Below, piece by piece: positions 44,995 to 56,971 of a stretch of 64,000 nucleotides of DNA (position 1 is its first letter; each line of letters opens with the position of its first letter). The stretch is from Carettochelys insculpta. Its lineage: Eukaryota; Chordata; Testudines; Carettochelyidae. The DNA lies in NCBI RefSeq assembly GCF_033958435.1, contig NC_134142.1, forward strand, positions 99,643,001 through 99,707,000, given 5' to 3'. The notes beneath the pieces are model-generated. The model worked only from the letters and a program-made list of their open reading frames with translations, did not search any database and was not told the DNA's origin. Position numbers and translations under genes: made by a program.

Positions 44995-45337
44995 CAGGGT
45001 GGGGAATCTCCAGCATATTAGTCACATCCAGTTCATCAGGTTTATTGCTGATGGACTGTGAGATGTTTTGTTTACCTGTGTGTCCGTCGGCACAACTGCT
45101 CATGGCTCCCAGTGGTCTCAGTTTACCATTCCCAGTTAATGTGAGTTGAAGAAAGCAGCACAGGTCTGGCCACCACTTTCTGCAGTACCCACTCAGTGGG
45201 AACAGTGAACTGTGGACACTGGGAACTACAGGGCTCCATGCCTGTGGATACTCAGGTAAACAAGCCACCTGACGCCTGCCAGCAGCTAACCCTAATAAAC
45301 CATGCATGGCCTGTGGGCTGGAGCGTCCGTATCCCTG
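44995..45337. mobile_element. hAT-type DNA transposon fossil
   Basis: Begins CAGGGTGGGGAATCTCC and ends GTCCGTATCCCTG, flanked by GTGTAAAG (44987-44994) and GTATAAGG (45338-45345), 6 of 8 identical. Internal blocks GCTCATGGCTCCCAGTGG and CAGTGGGAACAGTGAACTGT are inversely related, and AGGTAAACAAGCCACCTG lies near the right side. This is a familiar vertebrate hAT MITE layout. The 186-codon minus-strand frame (44828-45388) spans this and the end of A5 and is a shadow. Confidence 0.8.
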
Positions 45338-45542
45338 GTATAAGGTAAAAAAATGGTCTCTGTCTCTTTCCTCCTTAGCTGGTGGCATGCCAGCAGTTTG
45401 TACTCTCCAACCTATCTCCCAAACCCTGTTCTTTTATAGGATGTGGGAAATAGAATCCCTTTAATTTAATTCTTTCGTTGGAGCATTGTTTCTTCCATTC
45501 CATTAACTGAAAACATCTGTCATAACAAATATCCCTTATCAA

Positions 45543-45873
45543 TGGGCCTGCTGATGTGGGAGGAGGAAAAGGAAGGGGGCAATTGTGCTGGGGCATGCCA
45601 ATTAAAAGGGGTCGGGGGCTCCCAGCTGCCACTCCTGTGTCAAAAGTAGTAGCTGGAGTCCTGGGCACTTTAAATTGCCACTGGTGCCCTGGGCAGTGTG
45701 CTCCAGAGTATGCTAGTGGGAGCTCAGCCTGGTCCAGGAAGTGCTCAAGGCCAACTGTCCTAGCCCCACGCCTTCTGCCCAAGGCCCTGCCCCTTACAGG
45801 AGCATAGAGATGCCATCCCAACCCTCCAACACCCCATCTTGCCCGAGGCCCAGCAACTCTGTGGGCTTGCCTG
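45543..45873. mobile_element. Probable hAT-like GC-rich element
   Basis: GC-rich block (TGGGCCTGCTGATG to GTGGGCTTGCCTG) flanked by CTTATCAA (45535-45542) and CTTATCAC (45874-45881), 7 of 8 identical. The termini are only weakly complementary, so the class rests mainly on the 8-bp flanks. The 168-codon minus-strand frame (45375-45881) spans its boundary and is composition-driven. Confidence 0.5.
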
Positions 45874-46086
45874 CTTATCACCCAATTTTATTTATTGTCA
45901 TAGTTTGAGTATTGTAGTAGTTTGAGAGGGGTATTTTCTCTGAACAAATGGATTCCCACAGACCTAAAGATGCTGAGGATAATTAGATACAGCCCAATAC
46001 TCAGACATATAAAATTAATGGACACTGGTCATTCACAAGTTAAGAATCTATGCTCTGGGCCTTAGAATTCAAACTCTTTGCTAATA

Positions 46087-46412
46087 CAGGTTGAACATCA
46101 CTAGTCCAGCACCCTAAGGATTTGACTGGTGCCGAAGGAGAGAATTTGCCGAAACATGGGTGGTCAGTATTGTCTATCATCTTTGACAAGACTTTACCAC
46201 TTCCTGGGCTCTTAGAAGATATCTGGGGGAAAGTTAGGACTTAATAACAGCACTGAACACTGTCAGCCAGGATTGGTGGCTGTAAAGAACCTTTATGGGA
46301 CCACAGGAAACTTGCCCACACCCATGATAAATGGACATCCAGCTAACTAAAATCACGCTGGACCATGGATGTTGCTGGATTAGAGTGTGCCCAAATAGAG
46401 AGGTTCAACCTA
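46087..46412. mobile_element. Tigger/pogo-like (Tc1-mariner) MITE
   Basis: Ends CAGGTTGAACATCACTAGTC and GAGAGGTTCAACCTA with TA on the left and TG (mutated TA) on the right. CAGGTTGA ends and TA duplications fit Tigger-type pogo elements. The internal CTGGACCATGGATGTTGCTG is the complement of the subterminal left region in pattern. Non-coding. Confidence 0.72.
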
Positions 46413-46591
46413 TGCAATGTAGGTTTTCAAACACTAGTTCATACATAAAATAAATGTCTTATACAAGAAAATAGGGCTAAAGGATTTAATAACTACTAAC
46501 AGATACTAATGACAAACAGAAGTACATGCTCAGAACAAATTTTGAGCATGTAATAACCATGCATAGGACAGATCACTCAGCATGATTCTGC

Positions 46592-46615
46592 CTCTCTTTC
46601 TCTCTCTCTCTTTTT
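46592..46615 (+). repeat. (CT)n microsatellite
   Basis: Interrupted CTCTCTTTCTCTCTCTCTC run ending in T5. Confidence 0.85.
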
Positions 46616-46713
46616 AATTGTTGTTCAAGTTGCATTCATAAATAACCACCAAAGGTGAAAAACTGCTGTAAATCTAAATAGCCATCTATCTTGTTCAAGA
46701 TTCCCAACACAAA

Positions 46714-47079
46714 GTCTGTGTATACGCTAGCTCCATACTTCGAAGGAAGCATAGTAAATAGAGTGTCAGGAGATTATTAATGAAGTGATGTGTGCTGCAT
46801 ATGCAGCACTTCATAAAGCTAATTCTCCCCTGCGGCAACTTTGAAGTTTTAAACTCAATGAGTAAAGGGACTTTGAAGTTGCCCAGGCACTTTGAAGTAC
46901 CGGCGGGTTAGCCGTGGCTACATGCAAGCCGGCACTTCGAAGTTTAACACTTTGAAGTTGCTGCAGGGGAGAATTAGCTTAATGAAGTGCTGCATATGCA
47001 CCACAGCACTTCATTAATAGTCTCCCGATACCCTATTACCATGGTCCCTTTGAAGCAGGGAGCTAGTGTAGACACAGCC
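46714..47079. mobile_element. Foldback MITE with long inverted arms, AAA duplication
   Basis: A 366-bp element with ends GTCTGTGTATACGCTAGCTCC (near 46714) and GGGAGCTAGTGTAGACACAGCC (to 47079) and perfect AAA flanks (46711-46713, 47080-47082). The two halves are near-complementary over about 150 bp: ATTAATGAAGTGATG near 46771 pairs with CAGCACTTCATTAAT near 47004, and TTCTCCCCTGCGGCAAC pairs with GTTGCTGCAGGGGAGAA. The motif CTTTGAAGT / ACTTCGAAG recurs. Confidence 0.87.
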
Positions 47080-47082
47080 AAA

Positions 47083-47584
47083 GAGTAGTGGCAAAGGTGT
47101 TGAATCCACTGAAAGGGCAATGAAATATTGTATTGTCCCCTTTGATGCATGATGAACAACTGTAAATGCATACAAAGTGGGATGGAAAGTGAGAGTTGAT
47201 TAGTAAGAGGAATTCAGTGTAATTTTAGTAATGAAAAAGAAGATCAGGAAATAACATTTGAAAGAATAAGTTTAATTGCATATAATTACTCAATGTATAT
47301 TTCAATCAGAAAAAAAGAAAAGGGAACACACTAAATAGTGCTGATATGACACTTACTGTAGGATGATTTTTCTAAACAAAGGGCTGAACTTTATATATTG
47401 CTTTTAAATAAAATAAAGATTTGCAGGTTCATTATAGCTGCCTCTCAGGATGATAATGCAAAAGCTTTTTGATTGCAATGGGCCTAATATGTTGTTTCTT
47501 CTACTTCTGTCCCAACTGGAGTGTTTGTTCTCTTTCTTCATGGCTTGCAGGTTTACATCTGTACAAGGTGAATTAAAAAAATTA
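47083..47584. other. AT-rich spacer, nothing recognised
   Basis: No gene seen; plus and minus frames around 47404-47766 overlap a MITE fragment and are not credible. Confidence 0.4.
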
Positions 47585-47724
47585 ATCAGGGATAAGGGGC
47601 TGGTGACAGAGTGGGTTTTTGCCAGCAGAGACACATCTCGACTGCCATTTGCATTTTCAAGAACCCTGCTTATCACAGCGCTGCCGGCAGCAGCACAGAA
47701 GAAAGGCTCCATGTAGACATGGCC
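47585..47724 (+). mobile_element. Right-end fragment of a foldback MITE
   Basis: Contains GGGTTTTTGCCAGCAGAGAC, GCCGGCAGCAGCACAGAAG and the end CATGTAGACATGGCC. It resembles the right part of the 9253-9686 element (GTTTTTGCCAGCAGAAC; CTGCCAGCAGCACGG). The left end is lost. Confidence 0.6.
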
Positions 47725-50700
47725 AATGACTACACAAGAAGCAAGGCAGAAGAGAATCTGGCCCATTGTTATTTGTGCATTACGTAATTGCTATTATCTG
47801 CCACAAACTACAGTTATTAGATACTACAAATAGTCCTGACTCGTCTCCTTAGTCCTTTGGGGTAAGTGGAACAGTTAATTTGAAGAATAATTTGTAGGAT
47901 CAGGTTCATTATCAGTTAACAATACATAAAGTGAGACAAAATAAGCATGTAGTGGCAGAGGAAGCTAGGTATGTCTTAGAGCTGAGATTTCTTGGCTGTG
48001 ATTCAATCATTTGTCAATAGACAAATGGTTATACCTTTAATACATGAAAACAAAAAATCCCCTCTGGTTTTATTTAATTTCTTTACCCACGTAACAACTA
48101 TGGGTAAAATGCCCTGCCGTAGCAGAGCAATTTGCATGGCCAATGGCCACTTCCAGTACTGATATGTGAATTGGTGTTTTTGTTGATGTTGTTTGTACAG
48201 GAACCTGCTTTAACTGATAATGACAGTATGTTGTATTATTTGGGGAGAGAACATGTGGCTGGCAGTCTGCTATGGGGAGGGTATTTTATTCTTTCTTGTT
48301 TTATACCAATGTGAAGACATCTGGTACATCTTTAAGGTGATCAAACAAATGTACAGCACTGCTGAGTGAAGCAGAAGGAATCCATGCATGCTGGACAAGT
48401 GGGTATTTCTATAGTGCTTTTAGCTTGTGTGCAGTTGAGAGACTTCACTGAGGCTGAAGTTAGATATATTGATTTTTAGAACTCTTGTAATTTACAAGGT
48501 TTCCTTTCTCCTGGCAGTTCCTAATTGTTTTTAATCCAGAGAAAAATATTGCTGGGGGCTGAGTTTTCAAGGCAAGACAACACTGTGCATCTAAATCTCT
48601 CATTTGGTTGCTTAAATAGGCCCCTAGGTATCCTCATATCAAATTTAAGCCACTAACTGCCAAAGAGAGTATTCAAATGGTAGGTCTGGATGCTTAACCT
48701 AGTTTACCAAAATTGAAAATTTGATGCAGTGGACAAATTTTGCTTTGACCTGTTCGACTTCCTCAGAGGTGTGGTTACAAAGGGACATGGTATCAGTGTG
48801 AAAAGCTATTTCCTCCTTGCACTGCTGCTCAGGGACCAGTCACAATACATTGCAGAGTGCAAACGCTGCTCTGGATTCCCAGAGAGGAGGGAGAAGGCAC
48901 TAGACCCCATGTTCTATCCATGAGGAATGTGCCTTTTAAATCAATGTGGAGCGCTGAGTTCCATGGCAGTATTGGCTGTCCAGGAGCCATGGAGGAATGC
49001 CAAGTGGGTCTGCCAGAAATATCTCTGGCACCCCTGCTGCAATATAGCCCCCTTACTCATCACTTACAGTCAGGCACCATCTAGTTCTTAAAGGGATCAC
49101 AGTGCAGCATTTGGCATTTCCTTGTCTTTTAAGGAAGAATTCCTTACAAATGCCAAAGTGTTAATACTTGCAAGAGAGCAAATGAAACCCCATTAGATCA
49201 GCCAGTGAAATATTTGCCAGGTCAGCAAAAGCAAACATTCTAAAAAATAGCAGGTAACTGTTAGTTTCAGTGCTGCTGGGTAAGATGGATTCCCTTGGGG
49301 TTTCTATCTCATTTCAGGGAAACCGTATCTCCTCGGAATATGATACTTCTAGCTCCCTACATTAAAAAGTGCCTGATGAGGAAACTATAGTTAAATCTGT
49401 ATTTGTGAAGCACCTGCTGTTCAGGTAAGTGAGGTCCTCAGTTTGCGTGAGGCACATCTGAAGGAACGCATATAATTACAATCTCTTTGCCATCCCTGGA
49501 AGGATCTTTTCTAACCTTTCTTGCCTTGAAATAATTGGATATGCATGGGATATCACTGATCCATGGGCCTTATGCTACGCCACTCCATGAAGGGAGAGGG
49601 TGGATTTCATTTTAATAGGACAATGATTGTCAAATTCACTCCTCTTTCAGAAACGTGTAAATCTTATGCTGGTGTCAGGATTCCTTTTCTGCATTTGGGT
49701 CTGTAGTCCCACTGAATGCATAGAACTGTACACAAGTGTAAGCTGACCTTTACTCCACCCTCCTGACTGAATTCTGTTCTCCGCTTCGAAGGCAGAATCT
49801 GTCCACTTACGGGATTTGTATTTGTGGGTATGATTTTGAAAAGCCCTTACTCTGGCCTGTTTTTGTGAGACCTGTCACTGTGAGACATCTAACTAGTAGC
49901 ACTGATACTTTCAAAAAGTGGTGCCACAACCTTACGCCTGTAAAAATGGTGGTTTCTTTTCAAAACAGGCCTTGTGGGCAAATTCTCAGCTCCTTTACCC
50001 TTTGCAACCTATTCAAGTTTTCTTCGTCCAAATGGGCTGCTTGTTACATCAACTTTAAACAGGCGGGACTCCATGAAGCTCAAAGGGGTTATTTTAGCTT
50101 TGGAGGGATATAAATGAGAGCAGAATTAGGCATGTTGGTTTTGCATATACAGCCAAGTATAAATGATGGAACTATTTTTAATGTATTGGTCAGTTCAGGA
50201 GAGGAAAAAGAAGCTCTTCAGAATTGCTAGAGATGTAGAAATGTCACGGAACAGTCATGAGATTCCCAGACAAATTCTGTAAACTCAGTAGGTTTATATA
50301 TTTTGGACATGATTCAGGTCAGTGGAGTCTCCCTGGCGCATTGTCTGCTCCTCTTGCAGCATTTAGGTTTACAGTGGTGTCCTATAGCATGAAACAAATT
50401 ATCCAGTGTCAGAAAACTCCCAGTTTCATTTAGCAGAAGCTTCTACAACAGGAAGAACATAGTGTCATTTTCTGTTTCAGCTGGTCAGTGATAGCCACAA
50501 AAATGGTTTGGAGCCCACATATTGGAGTACAATCTTCCAGCAAATTGTAAGTTGTCAGAGCAGCAACTGGTTAGTTTAGGCAAATTTGTCACTCACCACA
50601 GTTTAAGTTTCTGATGGTGAACTAGCAGTTTGATTTCTCTCTCTCTACCGCTCTCATTTGCTCTCTTGTACTCAAAGAGTTCTGTAGCTAAACTACATGG

Positions 50701-53700
50701 GCATTCTATTGGCAGAGCTCTGTGGGTGGTGCTCCTGGTAGTTATTAAAATGTAGCAATTACTTTTTATCATGAGATCCAATAATTGTTCTTTTAAGAAG
50801 ACACTGACTAGGGGATTCATACATTCTCACTCCCTAACTTCCAAGGATATTTGCAAACAGCCAAAACTTCAGTTGGGTTCATTATATGTAAGAGGAGATT
50901 TTAAGCAGATGGTGTAAGTCTGTATAGTTGCATTCTGTTGACTACAGGCAAAAGGGAATACACCTCCTATACAGTCTTTTTATTATTTAGGATCAATAGG
51001 AACCATCCCCACTGAGAATGTTTTGTCTCCATTGTTGGGGATTTGGGACTCATGCAGCAATTAGTACTCAATATAATAGTGATTGACTTCCAACCAAGAA
51101 CTTTGCAGTTTGCTACTAGCACTTTGATGAGGTGTACATTGAAAATAGGAAGAGTTTAAATGCCATTGCTGAGTAAAAAGAAGAATAACCCTGAAAGGCT
51201 GCCAGACCTGAAGAGAAGATCTATGGCTCATTAAACTGCTGAGCAGTGGAATTGACAGCTGTGCCTCCTGAACGAGGAGATGCCTATAAAAAAGAAGCCT
51301 CTCTGGGGAGAGAAGAGCTTAATGGTTCCCTCTAATGCCTCACCTCCCACTACAAAAGATGTCTGAAGTAGAATCAAGTTGGGGAAAGAAGTAACAGGGG
51401 AAAGAGCAAAGAAGAGAGATTAACTGCTTGCCCTGAACAAAGAAGGGCATTATGCCACAAAAACTTGGTTTCTCTTTGAATGGTTGTTTATGGGCTTTTG
51501 GACTTTGCGTCAGAAGCTACCCTATAGGGTTTTTTTACATGTAGGGACCTTTGGCAGAGTGAAGAATATAGGTATTACTATTTACTACCATCAAAGTGAA
51601 TGATCCCAGATTTCTCCCCTTGTGTTCACTGCTACAAACATTTGTCCTGTTGCATGTTACAGGCATGATTGCTCATAGAAATCAAATTTAAAAGTCCCTG
51701 TTGTGTTCATGGAAACTAGCTATTAAATTTCCACATATAAGTAAGCAGTCAAGAAGTACTTCTGCATCCTGTTGTCATGGAACAGACACTTTGGTATACC
51801 ATTTACCTCACCAATCCCAACTGACCCACACCTCTTTATGGGTGTGTGGTTAAGTGTTGAAAAAAGGTCAGGAAATGTCAAAGTTCATATTGAAAGCTTA
51901 ACTGTAATCCTGCTTCATGTGTGTGTAAAATGGCATAATCTCAAGTGAAAGGAGTACACACTATCACTCAACCACTACTTCTTCCAGTGGCTCTGTGTAG
52001 TCCCTCTTATGGATGCTGTGCCACCTTAGGGTGCCTTGAGGTAAAAACCTCTTCTAACATAGTCAGCTCGAGTGCTCCTCCACCACACACACTTCCCTCC
52101 CGGAACGTCAGGGTCATCATTCATGACGGGTAGAGTTTTAAATGGGGTGGAACGTCCTCCTTGCCTTAGCTCCTTTCAACCACATTCCTGGATGAAGCTT
52201 CAGTGCTGGAGTTTCTTTCTTCTTGTAATACTTACTGTTAGCTCGTTTACTGTAGTTGGTGAATTACATTTTTCCCTGTTGGAGTTAATGGAGAAACTGA
52301 ATAAACAGAGGAAGCTGGGACTCAGAAGCACATTTCCTGCCTGGCTGTCTTCCCAGCACCCAACAAACACATGCAGTGTCTCAAGCGCCTAAGCGAGGGA
52401 CGCTCATCATCTGAGGGTTCAATATGGCAAACCTTTACTCCCAGAGCCTTCAAGGATAGGAAAGCTCACTGCAGCCATGGGCTGGTAGACCCGCAAGGAA
52501 GAAGTAGCAGGGTCTCAGCACTCCCTGTTGGCCAAGTCATCCCCTTGTCCCCCTCCCCTCAATATCTCCTGCTTGCCAGCAGTCCCACTGATCAACTTCC
52601 TCACCCTCCCTTCCAACACTACCACCACTGCAAACAGCTGTTCAGAGGCTTCTGTGGAGAGAGGGAGAAGTAAAGAGTGAGACACTCAGAGGAGGAGGAG
52701 AAAAGAGGTGGAGCAGAGGCAGAAGTTTGCAGGAAGGGAGGGAATGAGGTGAGGCTTGGGGAGGGGTGTCAAGCATCCCTCTGGTAGAAAGCAAGTCAGC
52801 CCCTAGGCTTGCAGGGAAGCTCCTCCTTTTAAAAGAATCTTTTGAGGATAAACCCTTTGGATCTGATCAGACCTTGGATCTTGTGTCTAAGAGATCACTC
52901 TGCCCCTGTGGCTACTAGAAACCACTGAGGAATTCCAGGGAGCCATAACTTGTCAGAGTCAGATGTAATCAGCTGGTTCCTGCAGCTACCTCAGTCTAGC
53001 CCCCAACGCTATGGCTAGGCAAACTGTCTGAAAGGCATATTAATTACCTCTCAGAAATGATCTGCTAGAAACTGTTACTAAAGGAATCCAGATTTCTGAC
53101 TTGGATGAAGGGATGATCTGATTTTCCTGTATTTGCTTCTGTTGCTTGAATTCTGTAATACCAATGTTGACTATTTTTAAAGAATCGGGGATCTCTAACT
53201 CACTGTTCAAAGCTAATTTGGCAGCTATCTCTGTATTTCACAATGTAGTTGATGTTAGATTGCCTTTTGTTCATTTTTTCATGAAAAGGTTTGTGAAAGG
53301 TTATCAAATGTGTATTTGTTAGGGATCCTGTTCCTTCTTCAGACTTAACCTGCTGATGGCATTGCTGGTAAAATTGCCTCTGACCCTGAGCCAAGTGCTC
53401 TTCCCATCATTTATCTTTTCAGATGCTTCACTGTTTCATCAGCTAGGAGAGTAAATGAACTGAATGCCCTTGTGCTAATCCCCTTTTCATTTCTTTTCTA
53501 AAGGACCAGGTAGTTTTCAGCTCTGACCCCAGATTTTCACCTAAGGTGATGTCTAATTTCCATATCAATCACGTAATTGTCTTGAAGGTGTTTCCCATTT
53601 ATCCCACACACTAATAAGGGGAATTGATTCTACATAATTAAGATAATAGATGGGTTTTTTCCATTTCTTGGACAGAACTAAGAGTTGTCATAAAATATCT

Positions 53701-53854
53701 ATACTGTTTGTGTGTTATGCCAAGGACTGCAAGGTGCACTTGGTTACTTCCCAGAGTAATTCTCGGGATAAAAATATGTTATTGAATGGTACAAAAAGTT
53801 CCTCTACCTGGCAAAAATCCCTGTACCTTTCTTGATTTGACATCAGTCTCTTGA
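47725..53854. other. 6-kb stretch without recognised repeats or genes
   Basis: The longest quiet part of the window. Small frames (47.7-53.8 kb, all at most 106 codons) lack recognisable domains. 52140-52680 is somewhat GC-richer with a 100-106 codon pair of overlapping plus-strand frames, without recognisable similarity. If host regulatory sequence or an unannotated exon exists in the window, this repeat-poor stretch is the best place to test by cross-species conservation. Confidence 0.4.
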
Positions 53855-54700
53855 GGCTGTGTCTGCACTAGAGAGTTTTGTCGACAGAAGAGACCTTCTG
53901 TTGGCATAACACAGAAAACATCTACACAGTGGTTCCCAAACTTTCCAGTATCATGCCCCCTTTTTGACTTTTGAGAAACCCTCACACCACACCCCACCTC
54001 TAGTTTACCACAGGCCAGCCACCCCAGCTACCTGTGAGCTGCCTGCCTGAGCCCCTCCTTTCCCCCAAAGGTAGGCACCACCAACCCCTCATCTAACCCC
54101 ATCCTCCTCCCCCCCCCCAACCCCCATTCACTCATCTTTGCAGGAGGCAGCTAGCTCCGCGTGGGCCTTTGCTGGCTGCCTGCTTTTTACAGTGGCTGTG
54201 CCAGGTAGTCCACGTGAAATGGCAGGGGCCAAGAGCCAGAAGCAAGGGCCAACTTTTTCTTTGGGTAGGAGGAATGACTGGTGGTGGAGGGACTGGGTTG
54301 CCACGTGCCCCCCCTGGAATTTCTTCACCCCCGCCAAGGGAGCACACTCCCCATTTTGGGAAACCATGGTCTACACACTTACAACATTCTGTTGACAGGG
54401 TCTCAACAGAACTCTGCATTTGCCTCCACAGTATTATCCCTCAAAAATTTGAGGCATTACGCTATGTCGACAGAATTATAGTGTAGACAATTCTTTTGAC
54501 AGAGAGGGCTTCTGGTTGCCAGACAGCCCTCTTTGCAGAGCTGCCATTCTGCTTTCTGGCACCAGAGGGCAGTGCAGCCTGGCATTTCTCTCTCGACAGA
54601 GCAAGTCGTGTGTAGATGCAATCTGTCGACAGATGTTCTGTCGAGATTTCCCAGCCAACAGTAACTTCTGTCGACAGATGCTTCCAGTGTAGACATAACC
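53855..54700. mobile_element. Family C (CTGTCGACAGA) TIR element interrupted by a hAT
   Basis: Ends GGCTGTGTCTGCACTAGAG and CCAGTGTAGACATAACC with TGA / TCA flanks. The perfect palindrome TCTGTCGACAGA or close forms appears at about 53880, 54468, 54623 and 54668. This is the least decayed family C copy (CpG of GTCGAC mostly retained). Split by the hAT at 53929-54369. Short minus-strand frames at 54457-54737 are shadows. Confidence 0.85.
53929..54369 (+). mobile_element. hAT-type element nested in family C element
   Basis: Starts GTGGTTCCCAAACTTTCC (two terminal bases CA probably lost by slippage) and ends CATTTTGGGAAACCATGG. A perfect 8-bp direct repeat TCTACACA flanks it (53921-53928, 54370-54377). 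It is the same family as 3417-4252 but lacks much of the GC-rich tandem core. Frames on both strands are shadows. Confidence 0.87.
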
Positions 54701-54703
54701 TCA

Positions 54704-55317
54704 GGGTGTGACTATTTTCTTCTCCTGGGTTACACAAGTGCCGGTAGCTGTAATTTGCAAAGCTACAACCTGGACTTCAGTGCATACTTTCACTGTGATC
54801 TGGACTTTGCTTCTAGGGAAGATGATGGATTTGTTTAGGCAGTGTTTTAGTCTCTGTTCAACTAGGACCCTATTCCCCTTCCCAGGTTATTTTTAGCACT
54901 GCTTATCACTCTGTCCTATTAGTGGAACTATGCAGGACCACATGAAGAAATGAAGGTTGCTTACCTGAAACTGGAATTCTATAAGACAACAATGCATAAT
55001 CACACTTGCCATCTGTCTTCATTCTCAGTCAGAATTCTATTCTGTGTCTCCAATATTGAGGAGGAAAAAAATGAGATTGGGAGGATGCTTTGCCCCTTTG
55101 TAGCCTTGTCATAGGTGCAGTGTGAATCTGAGGGTAAGTATGAGGCAAGGGAGTCTCTGGCAAACATCAAGTGGCACAGTACCCATAAGAGTGAATATGG
55201 AGAGTCAGCTCAAAGAATTCCAGTGACCTTCATATACAGAATATCACATTTTTTCCTCTGAAGATTAAAGACAAACTTCAACAATTCTGGCTATAGCCCT
55301 GTTCATGGCTTATTCAA
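54704..55317. other. Unique spacer, nothing recognised
   Basis: No features identified. Confidence 0.4.
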
Positions 55318-55320
55318 TAA

Positions 55321-55768
55321 GGCCATTTCTACACATGCCACTTTCTCCAAAAGTGGCATGCTAATAAACTGCCCTAAATATGCTAATGAGGCATGGGATG
55401 CAAATTTATTGTGCCTCATTAGCATAAGGTCACATGATTTGGAGTCCGGAAAGACTTTCTTCCAGACTCCAAAACAACGCATTGAAGCACAGCCCCTGGG
55501 GGAGCGGGGGGGGTCTTCCGGAAGGAAGCCCTCCTTCTGGAGGCCCCTTCTTGCCAAAAATTTTCTGGAAGACGGGGACTCCGGAAGGAGAACTTCCTTC
55601 CAGAAGACCCCCCCACCAGGGGCCGTGCTTCTATACATTGTTTTAGAGTCTGGAAGAACATCTTTCTGGACTCCAAATCATGCGACCTTATGCAAATGAA
55701 GCACGGGGTATTTGCATCCGCACCTCATTAGCATATTGCGGGCCATTTATTAATGTGTAGAAATGGCC
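55321..55768. mobile_element. Long foldback MITE with TAA duplication
   Basis: A 448-bp element with ends GGCCATTTCTACACATG and AATGTGTAGAAATGGCC and TAA on both sides (55318-55320, 55769-55771). Inside are paired blocks: CCTCATTAGCATAAGGTC against GACCTTATGCAAATGAAG, and GGTCTTCCGGAAGGAAG against CTTCCTTCCAGAAGACC, giving an extended near-palindrome. Because the halves are complementary, both strands carry similar 110-113 codon frames, which are not independent genes. TAA supports PIF/Harbinger-type transposition. Confidence 0.88.
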
Positions 55769-55771
55769 TAA

Positions 55772-56870
55772 TAGTTGTCCAAAGAAGATATGAGATTAGG
55801 ACACAGACTCTTCAGGTTCCTAATTCTTCAGTCCTTAAGACAGAGGGATCATTATAGTGTAAGAAAAGAGTATGAGGAGAAAGAAATCCTTTAGTTAGAT
55901 CCTGAATTTCCTAAAACTGATTTGGAGACCTTCCAGGTTTAAGTGTTAAACCATGTAAGTAAATTAGCTACAAATGCATGACCAGTATGTCATTCCTTAG
56001 GTTATGTGCCTCATGAAAAATACTGGTCAAACCTATTATACCATTTTTAACTGCTCATAATTCAGTCAAATCATAACCAGTTCCCTTCAGTATAAGGCCA
56101 TGCACTACTCCTCACTACAGATTATACTCTGTTAAACTGCTACTTTCAAACCTAAGTTGCTTTGGCAGGAGCACTGCTCCAAAGAAAGTCAGGTTTTTTT
56201 CTTAGGATGAGAAAGTATCGTTTTTTTTCAGTTTCTTCAGTATGCAGAAAGACTGACTGCCCCATTTTGGTCACATTGCCAAATATCCAACCTGTAGCAA
56301 GAGAATTTTAATTTAGCTGTTTGAATTACCTTGTAGTACCTAAATTAAAGGCTTGCAGATTTGCAGCCTTAGCAATACAGGTACTGCCATTCTCACTATA
56401 ATAAAACAAATGCCACATTTAGGCCTTGATCCCACAAATATTTATGCACATGCAAAACTTTACTCATGTGAGTAGACCCATTGACTTAAATGAAACTACT
56501 CATGCACATGCATGATTGCAGGATCAGAGCCTCAGAATGAAGTTCTGCTTTGCTGAATTTATTAAATTTCCAGAATGTTTTTTTCATATCCCCAAATTGA
56601 ATTGTTTAAAAGGAAATAATTACAACATGATTGTCGTTGGCGCGTCCTTATCATTTTAATTCACGTTGAGCAGAGTTTCACATAAATATTCATGGGAAAA
56701 TCTCTTTCTGTTTCTCTTTCTGAATCCTGGCTTGATAGTTTGGAGTTTGATTCCCACCACTGTTCAAAGTCAAGGGCAATGCAGTTCTTTCTGAGCAAAC
56801 CTTCATGTCTATCTGCAGAAATGCAGTTACTGTCTAGTGCTTAGATATTTTTTCAAGATAGATAGGTCTA
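55772..56870. other. AT-rich spacer, nothing recognised
   Basis: No gene or repeat identified. Confidence 0.4.
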
Positions 56871-56892
56871 GTGTGTGTGTGTGTATGTGTGT
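56871..56892 (+). repeat. (GT)n microsatellite
   Basis: Short GT run with one TA interruption. Confidence 0.85.
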
Positions 56893-56971
56893 AAAAGTAA
56901 ACACACAGAAGTACTCACAAAGGTACATTAATTGTGTTTAAAATCTATTTGTATATAAATATATACATAGT

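Noticed and set aside
44828..45388. 186-codon minus-strand frame
   Set aside because: It spans the right half of a family A element and a hAT element; a product of transposon composition.
45375..45881. 168-codon minus-strand frame
   Set aside because: Coincides with a GC-rich block flanked by 8-bp repeats (probable hAT); no domain seen.
55303..55699. Pair of 111-113 codon frames on opposite strands that resemble each other
   Set aside because: Explained by the foldback symmetry of the MITE, not by two genes.
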